NCBI GenBank assembly: GCA_025331435.1
Contig: JAIWNI010000019.1
Span: 62,001-126,000 of the forward strand
Origin: Choanephora cucurbitarum
Lineage: Eukaryota > Mucoromycota > Mucoromycetes > Mucorales > Choanephoraceae
DNA: 64,000 bases
Reading direction: 5' to 3'
Shown here: positions 12,288 to 25,071 of the stretch, in pieces
Numbering within the stretch: the stretch's first letter is position 1
Layout: each line of letters opens with the position of its first letter
Notes under the pieces: model-generated
Told to the model about the DNA's origin: nothing
What the model saw: the letters and a program-made list of their open reading frames with translations, nothing else
Database searches by the model: none
Program-made: the position numbers and the translations under genes

Positions 12288-13569
12288 TTAACATGGAGAT
12301 ATTTAAATGAATTGGTTACAATAAGATTTAGGTTTTGCTTAACCTGCTTCCCTAGTTAACCAAAAAGAGTGTATTCATTAAAAAGGCCAAGTATAAACTG
12401 ATTTAAGCTAGCATGTGTCTTTTCTTTTTGCTGTTTTATTTTGTTGGTTTGATAATAGTAATCGATCAGTAGTCGCTTATTTAAGACCTGACAATTCGTA
12501 TCTTGAAATGGTTTATTCTCCTCAGCTCTTCTTTGAATGTATTGTATGCCATCAGATTTGGCCTGTTTTTTTGCATCATGCTGCTTCTCCAAGTGCCGTT
12601 GATAAGAGTTTCATCATGATATGTGACTGGTTCTTTGGGACTTGGTTATAGTCGTCATTCCTCTTTGTGTTAGCTGTTATAATATAAAAAAAATACAAAA
12701 TGGCTTCACTAACCCATCAATATATCTATGAAGCTCAGACTCAACTTTTTTAATTCACTCAAAAGCGAGATACATTTAATGCATCTGTTAAGTAAAAAAA
12801 TAAGAGGGTTTTGTTTGATATAAGGATTGAATGACATTACAATTCAAGTATATTCGCGACTGGCGAACTAGCATTTATGCTTAGAAGAAGCAAACTCAGT
12901 AAATGAACTTCTCGAGGCATGACAGGCATTATACTTGTCATAGCCCCTCGTGAAGTTGATTCTCAATCTCGGTCTTAATAGCAGAAAGAGGAAGAAGCCT
13001 CAGGTTTTTGACGCTGTCAAATATGGGGTTGTGTCTGTCTTTTTACTGTAGGGAAGCAGTGCTGGAATCATTAACCTAGCAACTAACCAGCTGTAGTAAT
13101 ATATTCAATTTTCTTCGACTCTTTCTGAGCAAGCCTATGAGCGAAAACATCGTTTTTGCCAAATTCTCTTTTGTACTTCAACAATCGATGACAATAGCAA
13201 TAAACGGTCTAAGGCTTATTGATCTTTCGAGGTTAAGCTTCTGTCGTGGTTGGCTTTTTTTCTTGGTATTGTAGATCTACTTTACACCATGAGCCTCAAT
13301 TTTAGGCTTGATGTAATCCCTTTGTATTCAACGTCAACGTGGTAGCTTTCTTGACTTGAATCCGACCAAGAGTTTGGAGGATGGGTTGAGATGCTTCTAA
13401 CGTCAATGAAAGGAAAATAGAAAAAGTTTTAAGAAAAATGGTCACCAAGTGCTAATCTAAGCCCTGCTTCTTAGTAAAATAAGTGAATCGGCGAAATCAG
13501 TACTGTCAAAGTAAGCCACCTACTTTTTTTTCTCTTCATTTTTTTTTCATTTAACATATATATTGAAAT
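12288..13569. other. Spacer upstream of RPA49
   Basis: About 1.3 kb. A 78-codon frame at 12415-12651 (with the cysteine pair CIVCHQIW) has no recognised domain. The last 60 bases are pyrimidine-rich and run into the RPA49 leader. Confidence 0.4.
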
Positions 13570-14998
13570 ATGGGCAAAAGAAAGAGCTCAGTTGACCATT
13601 CATCTTCCTCCCGTCATGTCAAAGTTGAAGTGATTGAAAGACAAGCTGAAGTAGAATCACCTTATTTGGGTTCGTTTCTTTTAAGGATTATCAGAATAAT
13701 AAACTCATAGAATACGATAGCTACTTTTCCTGGTACAAAGCCTGTTGCCGATACTATCTTTACAGCTTATAAACCCAATGACAGCAACCCTTCTTCTAAG
13801 AGAGCTGAACAACGTGTTGTCTCTGCTGAAACAGACAAGGTCAGTTTCAACGCTACTAACTTTGGTCCTGATGCCGTTCGTAATGTTCAGTGCAAGTAAG
13901 TGATAGCAACAGCCAAGGTATGGCTTAACAAATAGAGTTTAATTCTTCTTTCTTAGATACATTGTTGGTGTATACAACAAAAAGAAGAACACATTGAATA
14001 TCACCAATGCACCTGTTATGAAAATGGCTCGTACTGTAAAAGCTTTGACAAGTGAATCCATGCTTCCCAACGCTGCTATCGCTCGTGGCCAATTGGCTCG
14101 TACTGCACTTGGTTTAGCATTCGGTACAGCCAAGGCTAAGCAACAACTCAAGAGTGACGAACGAAACTTGGTCAAGGGTGATGACTTGATGGAAGAGATG
14201 GACAACTTGCACACTGAAATCAACAAAGCTACAGGCAGCATACCCAAGAAGGAGGAAATTAAACAATCCTTAGAACAATCTTTGCCAGTACCCAAACACA
14301 ATGTAGATGCTGAATCACCTGACGAAGTATATGATATTGGATCAATTGTAACTGAAGAAGAACTTCAAAGCTTGAACTACAAGGAACTCTTGAAGCAGAC
14401 CTCTTTAGATGATGTAAAGGCCTTGTTGGCTTATCATGACTCTAAATTCATTAATGACCGTTTGATGGCCATTTTGGGTTCCACTGGTAAAAAGGATCGT
14501 AAGCGTGTTCGTACCTTGATGTATATCAACTTGTTGATGGGATACTATGTACGTGTGCGTCCTGGGGATTTGAAGAACCGCAGAAAGGTAGAGGCTGCCT
14601 TAAAGAGTCCTTCTAGTCTTATTCTAGATGGACTTGCTGAAAGATACACGGAAGCTAATCAGTAAGTAAAGGAAAAAGCAGAATGAATCGTTGACTCATC
14701 GTTCATCTCGCTCTTTAAAACAACTAGTCGTACACCTCTTATGGCAGACAAGATTCTTTTGTACATGTTTACCTTAATCCTCTCAGTATCTGGATACAGT
14801 GTTTTGATCGACGATATTTGCAAAGACCTCTTATTAAAACCTACAAAGGTAGCCACATTATTCAGAAGTTTAGGCTGTAAAGTAGACAAGGCTAGTGCGG
14901 AAGAATGCCGCGAGGCTGGCAACAAGATGGCTAAGAAAGCTACTTTGGTTGTGCCCTTGAAGTTTCCCGAAGTTAGAACAGGTGTTAGCCGTCGTTAA
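13570..14998 (+). CDS. RPA49: RNA polymerase I subunit A49
   Basis: Subunit of RNA polymerase I, with A34.5 a built-in TFIIF/TFIIE-like module that stimulates elongation and initiation on rDNA in the nucleolus. Four exons (13570-13669, 13721-13895, 13957-14661, 14728-14998) give 416 codons, close to yeast A49. Family features: N-terminal dimerisation region with ATFPGTKP and FTAYKP, NFGPDAVRNVQCKYIVGVYNK, and a C-terminal tandem winged-helix region starting around EEELQSLNYKELL and containing YYVRVRPGDLKN. The first intron uses the donor GTTCGT. ATG44 follows 317 bases downstream in the same orientation with its own leader. Confidence 0.93.
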
Positions 14999-15314
14999 AC
15001 TATCCTTCTCTCGTCCTTACACACATTTTTTTCTACATATATATTTCTTTTCTTTTTGTTCATACACTAGATTTGTCATTTCAAACGCTCACTTATTCAT
15101 AAAACATCCAATAAACCCCATACACATTAATTTCTTTTCTCTTTCTCTTTCTCTTTCTACTTTATCTTTAAGCTTATTTTCACTCGACAGGATATTTAAA
15201 CTTTACTGACAACAAACTCATAAAAAAGACACACTTTTTTTAAATAACGCTTCAAACATTCATTTTTCTTTCATTTGGCTTTTTTTTTGTTTCTGTCACT
15301 ACGCGTTACTCATC
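14999..15314. other. Short spacer between RPA49 and ATG44
   Basis: About 315 bases, pyrimidine-rich (CTTTCTCTTTCTCTTT near 15135-15160), holding the RPA49 3' end and ATG44 promoter. Nothing else seen. Confidence 0.5.
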
Positions 15315-15588
15315 ATGTGGGGTCGTTTATTTCATTTCGCTACAGACGCTGTTCTCATCTCAACTGCACTTGCTGGTATTAAAAGAAATACGGGCTTACA
15401 GTAAGTCGGTCTATTATGGGCGAGACAACTAAACTAACCATTATGTTTATCAAAGACCTGCCGTTGATCAAATCGAAAATGAGCAAGTGCGTCATTATGC
15501 AGAAAAATATCTTAATGTAGGCGAATGGGCTATGGACACCACCATTGCATTCATGAATACCTCATCTTATTTTGAAAGAAAAAAGTAG
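15315..15588 (+). CDS. ATG44: Mitofissin (Atg44/Mdi1, former DUF1748)
   Basis: Very small protein of the mitochondrial intermembrane space that drives membrane fission for mitophagy in yeasts. Two exons (15315-15400, 15456-15588) encode only 72 residues, the family's normal length. The family pattern is visible from end to end: MWGRLFHFATDAVLIST, LAGIKRNTGLQ, then YAEKYLNVGEWAMD and SSYFERKK. The intron (15401-15455) begins GTAAGT and ends CAAAG and splits the Gln codon after TGL. It converges with the small orphan gene at 15679-15981. Identification rests on the recalled family pattern; the fission function is known from budding and fission yeast only. Confidence 0.88.
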
Positions 15589-15678
15589 TTAGACTTGTAT
15601 ATAGGATAGATTTTGAAATAAGATTTTATGATAATTTGCTTTATATGGTACAAAAAAGAATTTACAATTGTCATTGAT

Positions 15679-15981
15679 CTATGACCGTGGGAATGATGGT
15701 GAATTCCATAAGGCTGGTGTAGATGTGCTTCCGTCTTTGAAAGACCATGCTGAAAAAGATGTATTATCAGATTGCATTCCACCGAAGTTTGGCTCTGGAA
15801 TTACAATGTGAGGTGGCTTGAATGCTCTCTTTAGAGGCGGTGTTGGTCTAGTAGGCACAAGTGACATCTGAGCTCTTCCTGCATTCTTTTCATAGTATTG
15901 TGGTTCATAAAGCATAATAGGCTCTGATTGAGGCTCTAATGTAGAGCCTGAGAATTTAGGTAGAGCAAAAGAATATGGCAT
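15679..15981 (-). CDS. Small proline-rich protein of unknown function
   Basis: Single-exon frame of 100 codons starting MPYSFALPKFSG. It is rich in Pro, Ser and Thr with short tyrosine patches (MLYEPQYYEK) and repeated Pro-containing segments (RPTPPLKRAFKPP, HIVIPEPNF). No transmembrane segment, signal peptide or known domain. Composition suggests a disordered protein. I start at 15981 rather than the upstream ATG at 16083 because the upstream extension is Ser/Phe-rich and resembles leader sequence. It is tail-to-tail with ATG44 with about 90 bases between. Real gene likely but not proven. Confidence 0.5.
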   Translation of the reverse strand: MPYSFALPKFSGSTLEPQSEPIMLYEPQYYEKNAGRAQMSLVPTRPTPPLKRAFKPPHIVIPEPNFGGMQSDNTSFSAWSFKDGSTSTPALWNSPSFPRS

Positions 15982-17277
15982 GATGTGTTTAGAAAAGAAC
16001 GAAAGAGAGAGAGAAGGGAAAGGGTTTGAGAAAATTGAGTCATATATCTCTTGCCAAAAAGATGTCCCAAGAAAGTGTCGCACAATTCAGGAAAATAGTG
16101 TCGTTCTTTTCGTAAAAAGTTGTCGTATGATCCTAGCGGCGATTTTTCCCCTCTTCTATAACCAACTAATACCACTATGAGATCTTCGTCTTATCTTGAA
16201 AATGGTTTAGGAGGTGTTATCGACGAACATGAGTGATCCGATGGACATCACTGAGAAGCGATTAGAACAAAATAAGACATAGAATGATAGGCAAGCGCCC
16301 CTTTATGCACTTCGTACTTCAAGAAGCATTCCTTTTGAGATGAGCATAGTAGGTTGAACGAGCCTTGTAGCCGATCAACCTGTGAACTTGTGAAGCATGT
16401 CTTGTTGGCTCCAACAACCTTCCCTCGGCATCGTCTCTATTGTTGTATATAAAAAATATTTTTGTTTTACTTTTAAAGTTACATTCGCTTTAAACATGAT
16501 CATGAAAAGAACCATGTCAAACCTATCATTGCCGATCCCTTTCAAACTTTGCACGAAGCCTCTCCTTATTCACTGAACTATGTTCAGCTAAGAAAACCAA
16601 TTCTTCTACTGTGTTCCTGTATATCGGACAGTACGAAAAGAGGACTCTAGTTTCCTCTCCTAAACTTTTTCTCACCGCCAACACTCACTCTGTCGACAGA
16701 ACATCCTGCAAGAGACTTGATCTGTTTGATCTGATATTGTCTCTCAAACTACTGTATCAGACAGGGCATGCTGATACACACAGAGAAGCAATGCATATCA
16801 GAAAATTCAAGCAACCCAAATCAATTAATCGTTCCTATTATTAAATCAACTAAGTAAGCATATGGTAAACTTTCACATATTTGATACGATTATGCTAAGT
16901 ATGATTTTTATTCTGTGAGGCAGAACGCTTTAATAAGGGTACCAAACCAATCAGCTTGATAGATGTTGAATCAAACGATCCACGATAATGATAAAATTAA
17001 CAAGAAAACGCTTTACAAGTTGAAGAAATAGATTCTTATTTACATAGTTCTTTTTGTCATAGGTATTTGCCAACTAAAGCTTCTTTTTCTAAGCACATAA
17101 AGCACTGTTTTTTTTCGAAAGAAGTGCAATACTCCAATCCTTTTTCTTGCGACACCATTTTGGCAAGAGGTGTATTTATACATAAAACGAATATCTTGGA
17201 TCACTTTTTTTTTTTAAGAAAATAGCATTGAACACGTCGAAATTGTTTGAAAAACGAATGGCATAGGAAATGGTTAT
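15982..17277. other. Spacer upstream of the small orphan gene
   Basis: About 1.3 kb. Contains a 77-codon frame at 16611-16844 with no recognisable features. No RNA gene or repeat identified. Confidence 0.4.
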
Positions 17278-18862
<1,585 letters not shown>

Positions 18863-19350
18863 CAATCAGACAGAAGGAGATAAAAGAAGATAAAATTGAA
18901 TAAAGTGAGAATTACGTGTGATATGTAATGTAACGGAAAGAGAAAGAAGAGAGAGAGGGATATAAAGCAAACAAATGTAGCAGAAGAAAAAAAGAAGAGA
19001 GAGAGAGGATATGATTTTTATAGTAGACTCCAAGTGGTTAACGTCCATCTCCCCTCCTTCGGAAATCCAAAAAAATCTGGGAATGTCAAACATTTCCCAG
19101 GGCCAGAAACAAAGTAGTACCGATTGTATAATCCCCTCTGCTGTTTTGTTGTAGTCAAACAATGGAAAGTAATTGACTTATCCCATTAAATCACAGAAAA
19201 GACAATTGTCCCAAACTCGCATGTGATGGTGGATCGACTCTTTTTCTTCCCACTTATTTCCTACTATCTTTTTCTCTTATCTATATCAATTTTTCAAGAA
19301 AGGTGACCCGACATACAACGAAATCAAGGTAACCGTTCTTTCTTCTTTAG

Positions 19351-19370
19351 ATATATATATATATATATAT
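19351..19370. repeat. (AT)10 microsatellite
   Basis: Ten AT units followed by a T run, in the upstream region of the polyQ zinc-finger gene. Confidence 0.9.
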
Positions 19371-21068
19371 TTTTTTTGTCTCTTTTTCGAGTGCATTCGG
19401 GGTCTTAATACCTAACGAATTGAAATGCCGTTTTTCTTTCTTATTTCCGCAAATAACCACTATGCTCTTGAATGGTCTTACCCCGCATTATAATTTTTTT
19501 GTTTGTGTAGCCTTTCACATCACAGTCCCTTTTTTCTTCTTCAAGGAAAAAGTGTGTGTGTGTGTATAAGCTGATAAGAGTAATTATGAAATAGCGATGA
19601 GCTTATCATCAGTTGAGAAGGTAAATGGATACCAAGAACCGAGGTAACAACAATTTATCAATCTACATTCGTAGGTAGCAGTGTTTTGAGCAAAGATCAG
19701 ACAAAAAAAAGCTTAAAAAGGATACTTGGGTTTTTTCAGACTTTTACAGCTCTTTCTTTTTTACTTTTTAATTTTCCGTAGTGTTTCTCTGCTTTCGCGT
19801 TCTTTTATATAGCTTGAGCAAAATAATAAAATAATAAAATAAAAACAACGCTCGGAAAATTTCAGTTTGGCTGATTCAACCAATAAAGTGCTTATGTATC
19901 AATATTTGTATTGACCCGATACCATCCATTCAGATCAATTTTCTCACAACACAAACTTTTTTTTATTTATCATTGCTATTGGTCTTTTGTCTATCCATTT
20001 CACTATATATTGAAGGTATGACAAAAACAAGAAAAGTAATGCAATTTAGGAAACTGAATTAATGCCAAATGGCTTACCTAACACTCTTGAAAAAACTTGG
20101 AATAACGGGAAACAATGGTAATTTTTTTTTGCGACATTGAGTTTTAGATCAATCTTTACTTTTCTTATAATGTTTTGTTATTTTGAACAAAATACATAAA
20201 ATTCTGCTTTGTCATTACATATCCTCGTATTGAAAGCTGGAGATAATCGACGACACAATTTAATAATATAATATGGTTCATATTTGTCAGTGCTATAAAA
20301 TTACTTTTAAAATCTCTTTCGGGCACATTAAACGTTTTCTCTCTGTTATGTCATCCATTTGGACTACCTTGATAATGTTCAGTACAACAACATTTTGCTA
20401 TCTAAGCTATTTTTGTTTGTTTGCAATGAGATCAGAGCAAAGCACCTTGATTCAATTTAATGAGTACAAGAAAGTTTACCATAAAGAATTTTGTTTACTG
20501 CTGCATGCTATTGTGACATTTCTTCAAGGACAACAACCCACTGACCTGTCATAACCATTGGCTGTTTTATGAACACTTTTAAAAGCGTTTTTCCTTCAAC
20601 TTTATCATGTTATCAACTTGCTCCAAGATAGTCAAGTTTTTGCGACGATTGCTTTATGTCTACTTCCTTTTCATCATGTAGTCGTTATTGCTTGCAGTCT
20701 CTTTCCATCATCTTCTATTCACAAGCAATTTGCCCTCAATGATATATAGGTTGGCTATAAATTTTATTATGGATAGTTAATTGGTTCAAAAACCCAATGG
20801 CTAAAACCGTCGCAATTTTCTTAGTAGCTCAAACCTTCTTCCATCCAGCCCTTGTTTTGTTATGCTAGGCCGCCTTTGATGACGGATCTATTACATTTTC
20901 TTCAGACGTAGTTTCTTTTTTTTTTTTGCGTTGTGCTGACCGCATCTTCCCTCTGCCCTATTTGCTTCACCTCAAGTTCAAATTTCGATTGGTGCTTCTA
21001 CTTGGTATCATTTCTTTTAAGGTACTGTTTATTTGGCCGATCGTTTGTTTCACCCGTCATTCTATACG

Positions 21069-21386
21069 TCACTTCTGCATCTCCTCCTTCAGTTTCGGGA
21101 AGACATACTCGCTCATTGCCGAATCTATTTCCTGAATCCATACTTCTTTCTCATTGCCACCGACTGATTTATGTTGAATATTACCTCCTGAAATCTCATG
21201 ATACATAGACAGAACAGTCTGATTGATTTCGGCTTTGTCCTTCCTTTGTCCACCTTCCTCTCTCTCCACTACGCCTTGATAGCCATGTCTGAAACTAGTC
21301 TTGATACTATGTCCTTTCTTAAGCTGCAATAGAGTTGAAGCCAACAAGCAATTTACATAGATAGAAACAATGCCTAAATCGCACAT
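21069..21386 (-). pseudogene. Possible decayed coding fragment, unidentified
   Basis: A 105-codon minus-strand frame with ordinary protein-like composition (segments such as QTVLSMYHEISGG and EIDSAMSEYVFPKLKEE). Reading continues downstream in other frames with further protein-like stretches interrupted by stops. No family recognised. It may be an old gene or repeat relic, or chance. Confidence 0.2.
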
Positions 21387-21563
21387 GACAATACTATGTT
21401 ATCTTTTTCTCAAGGACTGCCTTAACTAGAATGGTCACGGCTAAGCATATGAACCAGGAGGCCTAGATTTGCGTACATATTGAATAGACACTTTATCAGA
21501 CAAACTAGAAGTTTACCAAAAATCAACTGCTTTATTTTACTCAGTTGATACTGAAGCGGATTG

Positions 21564-21602
21564 AGCCTGTAGCGTCTCCCTCACGCGAGTGAGCAACAGG
21601 CT
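21564..21602 (+). other. Hairpin with GNRA-type loop
   Basis: AGCCTGT pairs with ACAGGCT and, inside an asymmetric internal loop, CTCAC pairs with GTGAG around a GCGA tetraloop. It lies in a long spacer far from any gene end. Could be a structured RNA element or chance. Confidence 0.3.
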
Positions 21603-21788
21603 TACAGCAAGTAGCTGCTAATTTTTATGTTAACTTTGTGATACTCAGTCGCTGAGAGTTAAAGCTCCGGATAGGACTTGTTTGTACAAATGGCTCGTGT
21701 GATCATAGTTGATTACTCATTATGCAAAAGAAAGAAAACTATGAAGTGAATACCATCCAATGCACAGCACTAATTCTAAACAAACAAT

Positions 21789-21824
21789 GATTCGTTTCTC
21801 AAAGATTCGTTTCTCAAAGATTCG
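21789..21824. repeat. Tandem 15-mer (2.4 copies)
   Basis: GATTCGTTTCTCAAA is repeated directly twice, followed by a third partial GATTCG. Confidence 0.85.
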
Positions 21825-21971
21825 AATACATGATTTCGCTTATCTGAGCCATTTTGATTAGTTACCGATATTCTACTACATAAGCAATTGAATTTGTCAA
21901 AGAAATAGAATATTGCGCGTTTCAATTAATAATCCAATTTTTTCTGGAATTTTTGAGAGTTGAGTTTAATA

Positions 21972-21977
21972 TATAAG
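21972..21977 (+). promoter_or_regulatory. TATA box of the GST gene
   Basis: TATAAG within ATATATAAGCTT, about 60 bases upstream of the GST start codon. Placement is typical; inferred. Confidence 0.4.
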
Positions 21978-22035
21978 CTTGTTTTTTACATTTCTCTATC
22001 CATCATTTTATTTTCTGAAAACTAATTTTAACAAA

Positions 22036-22890
22036 ATGACTGGTAAGAGAGGTTTTTCTTGTTGTTGATAAGGTTATTGTATCGTTGCTCAATGAAACGT
22101 GTTGAAACATAGATAAACTTGTTCTCTACAATGCCCCTGTTTGTCCTTACGCTCAACGCGCTTATATTGCCTTGAAGGAAGTTGGCGTTGAATTCGACCT
22201 TGTCGATATCGATTTGTTAAATAAGCCTGACTGGTATAAGGATGTTAATCCCGAACTCAAAGTGCCTGTCTTGAAGATCAATGAATATAACCTTGCTGAA
22301 TCTATGGTCATCGTTGAATACATTAATGATCGTTATCCTGAAAAGAAGTAAGTGGATCAAGAACAGTAAGGTTTTTCTTTGGCTAATAATTCCATTAGCT
22401 TATTGCCCAAGGATCCTCTTAAGCGTGCTCAAATCCGTTTCGCAATTGAGTACTTCAGTAGCAAGGTCACCCCCGAATTCTACAAGTTCCTCATGAACAT
22501 CAAAGCTGAAAATGCTCGTGCTGATTATGAAAAGAACATCAACCAAGCCTTGGCTCGTGTAAGTCTTATATAATTAAGAAAAAAAGTGTTTTTTATTGAA
22601 ATGTATCCATTGGAGAATAGTTTGATGAGCTCTTGAAGGAACAGTCCGCAACTGGTCCTTACTTCTTGGGCGAAGAGTTCTCTTTGGCCGATATTGCTAT
22701 TGCACCTTTTGTTTTCCGTATTCACGCTATCAACAACGTTCTTTTGGATGGACTCAAGTTGGAAACCGTCACATCTAGCTCAAGACTTACCGAATATGTT
22801 AAGGGCCTTCTTACAAGACCTTCTGTCAAGGACACTTGGATTGGTGAAGAAGAGCTTGTCGGTTTTATGAAAAAGAGATTCAACCTTTAA
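22036..22890 (+). CDS. Glutathione S-transferase, omega-like
   Basis: Glutathione-dependent transferase or thiol reductase, cytosolic. Four exons (22036-22042, 22113-22347, 22399-22558, 22621-22890) give 223 residues. The first coding exon is only 7 bases long. The N-terminal thioredoxin-like domain carries Cys13 in APVCPYAQRA, the catalytic cysteine pattern of omega-class GSTs, followed by LKVPVLKI (cis-proline) and ESMVIVEYI for glutathione binding. The helical C-terminal domain has the N-capping FSLADIAIAPF. Omega-type enzymes typically reduce dehydroascorbate, glutathionyl adducts and some xenobiotics; the actual substrate here is unknown. Confidence 0.93.
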
Positions 22891-25071
22891 GTTTAACCAT
22901 AAAAATAAAGTTTGCATGAACCTGTATAAAATTTGGATTTCTGTGTAGAAGTGCAGCTCCGCAATCATGATAAAAGAGAAAAGTACTATGTTATATGTTT
23001 GTGTATGGTCACAATAGAAATGTCTTCATGAAGCGTTTCAATTCGATATTATCGAGTAAATGACTATCGCTCGAAATTATGGTGACATAATATCCAGAGT
23101 ATCATCATTGAGCATTTTCTGGTTTCCACCTTCATTTCTCTTCCTGAAACAAAACTAAATGCAATCGTCATTCTATACACATAAAATGATTGAAAGAGAT
23201 AACCTGTGTTGATGTCTTAATTTGGCTTTATGAGTCTCGAAGCATGCTCTACAATAACATATTCATGAAAGCTTCTCTAATATAGATTAACTCATATCAA
23301 TTCTTTGAAATAGCACCAGGTATTTGCTTCAATTATCCCCTAAGTTACAATCAGCATGTCTTGTCAAGCTACCTGCAGATAGCACACCTCTCACTACAAT
23401 TCCCATATTGCTGCTTTTGGATCATTAGACATACTTGTGTAGAAATCAAGTCTTTCTAATTGAGTGCTGGGCTTCGCTATTCATAATTTTTTACTATGTT
23501 TATACAACTCTTACGTTTGGTTGGTATATAAGGCAGAAATTATTTACCACTTAAGGTACATCCAAGCGCAAGCATCTTCATATCAGAAAAGGAGAATGGT
23601 ATGCATCTAGTTTATACAAAGTTGATAGATGTTTGCTTCGGCTTGCTTGGATCGAGGAAGTAGATGTGAAATTACAGAATTTAACAAAGAACTTACAAGT
23701 TCTGCATATAGAGCGCCTCGTAGTTGTTGGTTGAAGGAGCTGAAGAATTTTTTTTCGGAACTAGCTTTTTGCTGTTAGTAACTATCCACATTAATACCCA
23801 AAGTTATCCCTTTGTTTCATAATTCTTATGGCAGCCTTCCTCTCCACTTAAAGACACATAATTTATTTAACTTAAAAGGCTATGGGCCTATTATGTTAAA
23901 GAAATCTAAAAGAGCGAATCATCAGCTTGTACTGATTGAAAGATAGTGGTCATTGTTCTAAATCGTATAACATGTTTGTCCTCTTCTGCTTTATTCAGTA
24001 TTAACTTTTGTAAGTCAAGTAAAAAACAAACAAACAAAAAAAGCTCTATGCATCATATTTCTTGGTTTGAGCCATTGATAAACTGCAAGTAATCGTTCTC
24101 TTCGAAAGAACACTATTCAGATGTTAGACTACATTTATTTTGATAGCAAGCAACCGTCGCTATAATATGTTTATTGACATCAGAAGGTTGTCTTAACTTC
24201 TTTGTAATGTATTGTGGTAGTCTCACTCTCGAAATCAGAATTAGCATTTAGAGTTGGTCCAGTTTTAATTTTCTAATTGTGTCGATATTTCACTTTCAAC
24301 CTTTTTCGATTTTCATTCGCTGTAAACAAATGCCGGAGAAAGATCTAAAAGTCATTGAAACAAATCCAGGAACAAGAGCAAACAATCAATAGCTTTGGTA
24401 TAGGTGGAGAGAATAACTAGACAAAGTGCATACTAAATGTGTCGAAGAACAAAATTCCTTTCTTATTCAATTCATGTTTAAAGGAACCATCTCAGCCAGC
24501 TTCTTATCAGTCTCTACTCCAAAAATGACAACAAGGTGTTTATCACAGGTGATTTTTCAACATGACATTCTTTTCCTTTGCTGGAATTTACTTTAGCAAT
24601 GCTAGAAGCATATATACATGTTTCGTATGATCAATTATTGTATAATGTTTCTCAACAATTGATGAAACCAAAGAGCATTGGATGCTGCTTCTTGGAGAGA
24701 GCTCAAGCAGTAGAGGGAAGGGGAGTACCAGATGATGCTATTTGTTACTTAAATTGGAACAAACGGGCTTTCTGATGATCGACAAAACAAACACACAATA
24801 ATAACGGCACATCACATTCTCTATAAGAGCATAAATTAAACATTTCTTGAGTCCCTCTTCACCAACAAATTCGCCAACACAAAATATATGTGTATAAAAA
24901 CTCCTGCTTTCTTTTCCCTCTTTTCACGGCAAAGAATACACTGTTTTTTCTCTTACATCTCCTTTTGTGTCTGTAGAAATATATATACGTTTGTTTTTTA
25001 CTTTTCTTTCCCTTTCTTTCCCTTTCTTTCCCTTCTTTCTTTCGCTCTTTTCTTCTTTATTTTGATTAGGA
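22891..25071. other. Intergenic region
   Basis: About 2.2 kb with no supported gene. A 65-codon frame at 24578-24775 has no recognised features. The last 70 bases before the next gene contain a tandem pyrimidine tract (CCCTTTCTTT repeated around 25002-25045), probably promoter sequence of the APSES gene. Confidence 0.45.

Larger units (their letters stand above)
18863..22035. other. Long intergenic region
   Basis: About 3.2 kb between the polyQ gene promoter and the GST gene. Its first 800 bases are rich in pyrimidine/purine tracts and microsatellites and are probably regulatory. The rest has no supported gene; a possible decayed frame, a tandem 15-mer and a hairpin are listed separately. 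Confidence 0.45.

Noticed and set aside
20767..20800. GGTTCAAAAACC-like sequence resembling a tRNA T-loop
   Set aside because: No upstream D-arm, anticodon stem or acceptor stem could be folded. No tRNA or 5S rRNA gene was recognised anywhere in the window.
20933..21208. 91-codon plus-strand frame
   Set aside because: Cys/Ser-rich antisense of the minus-strand fragment at 21069-21386; no signal of coding.
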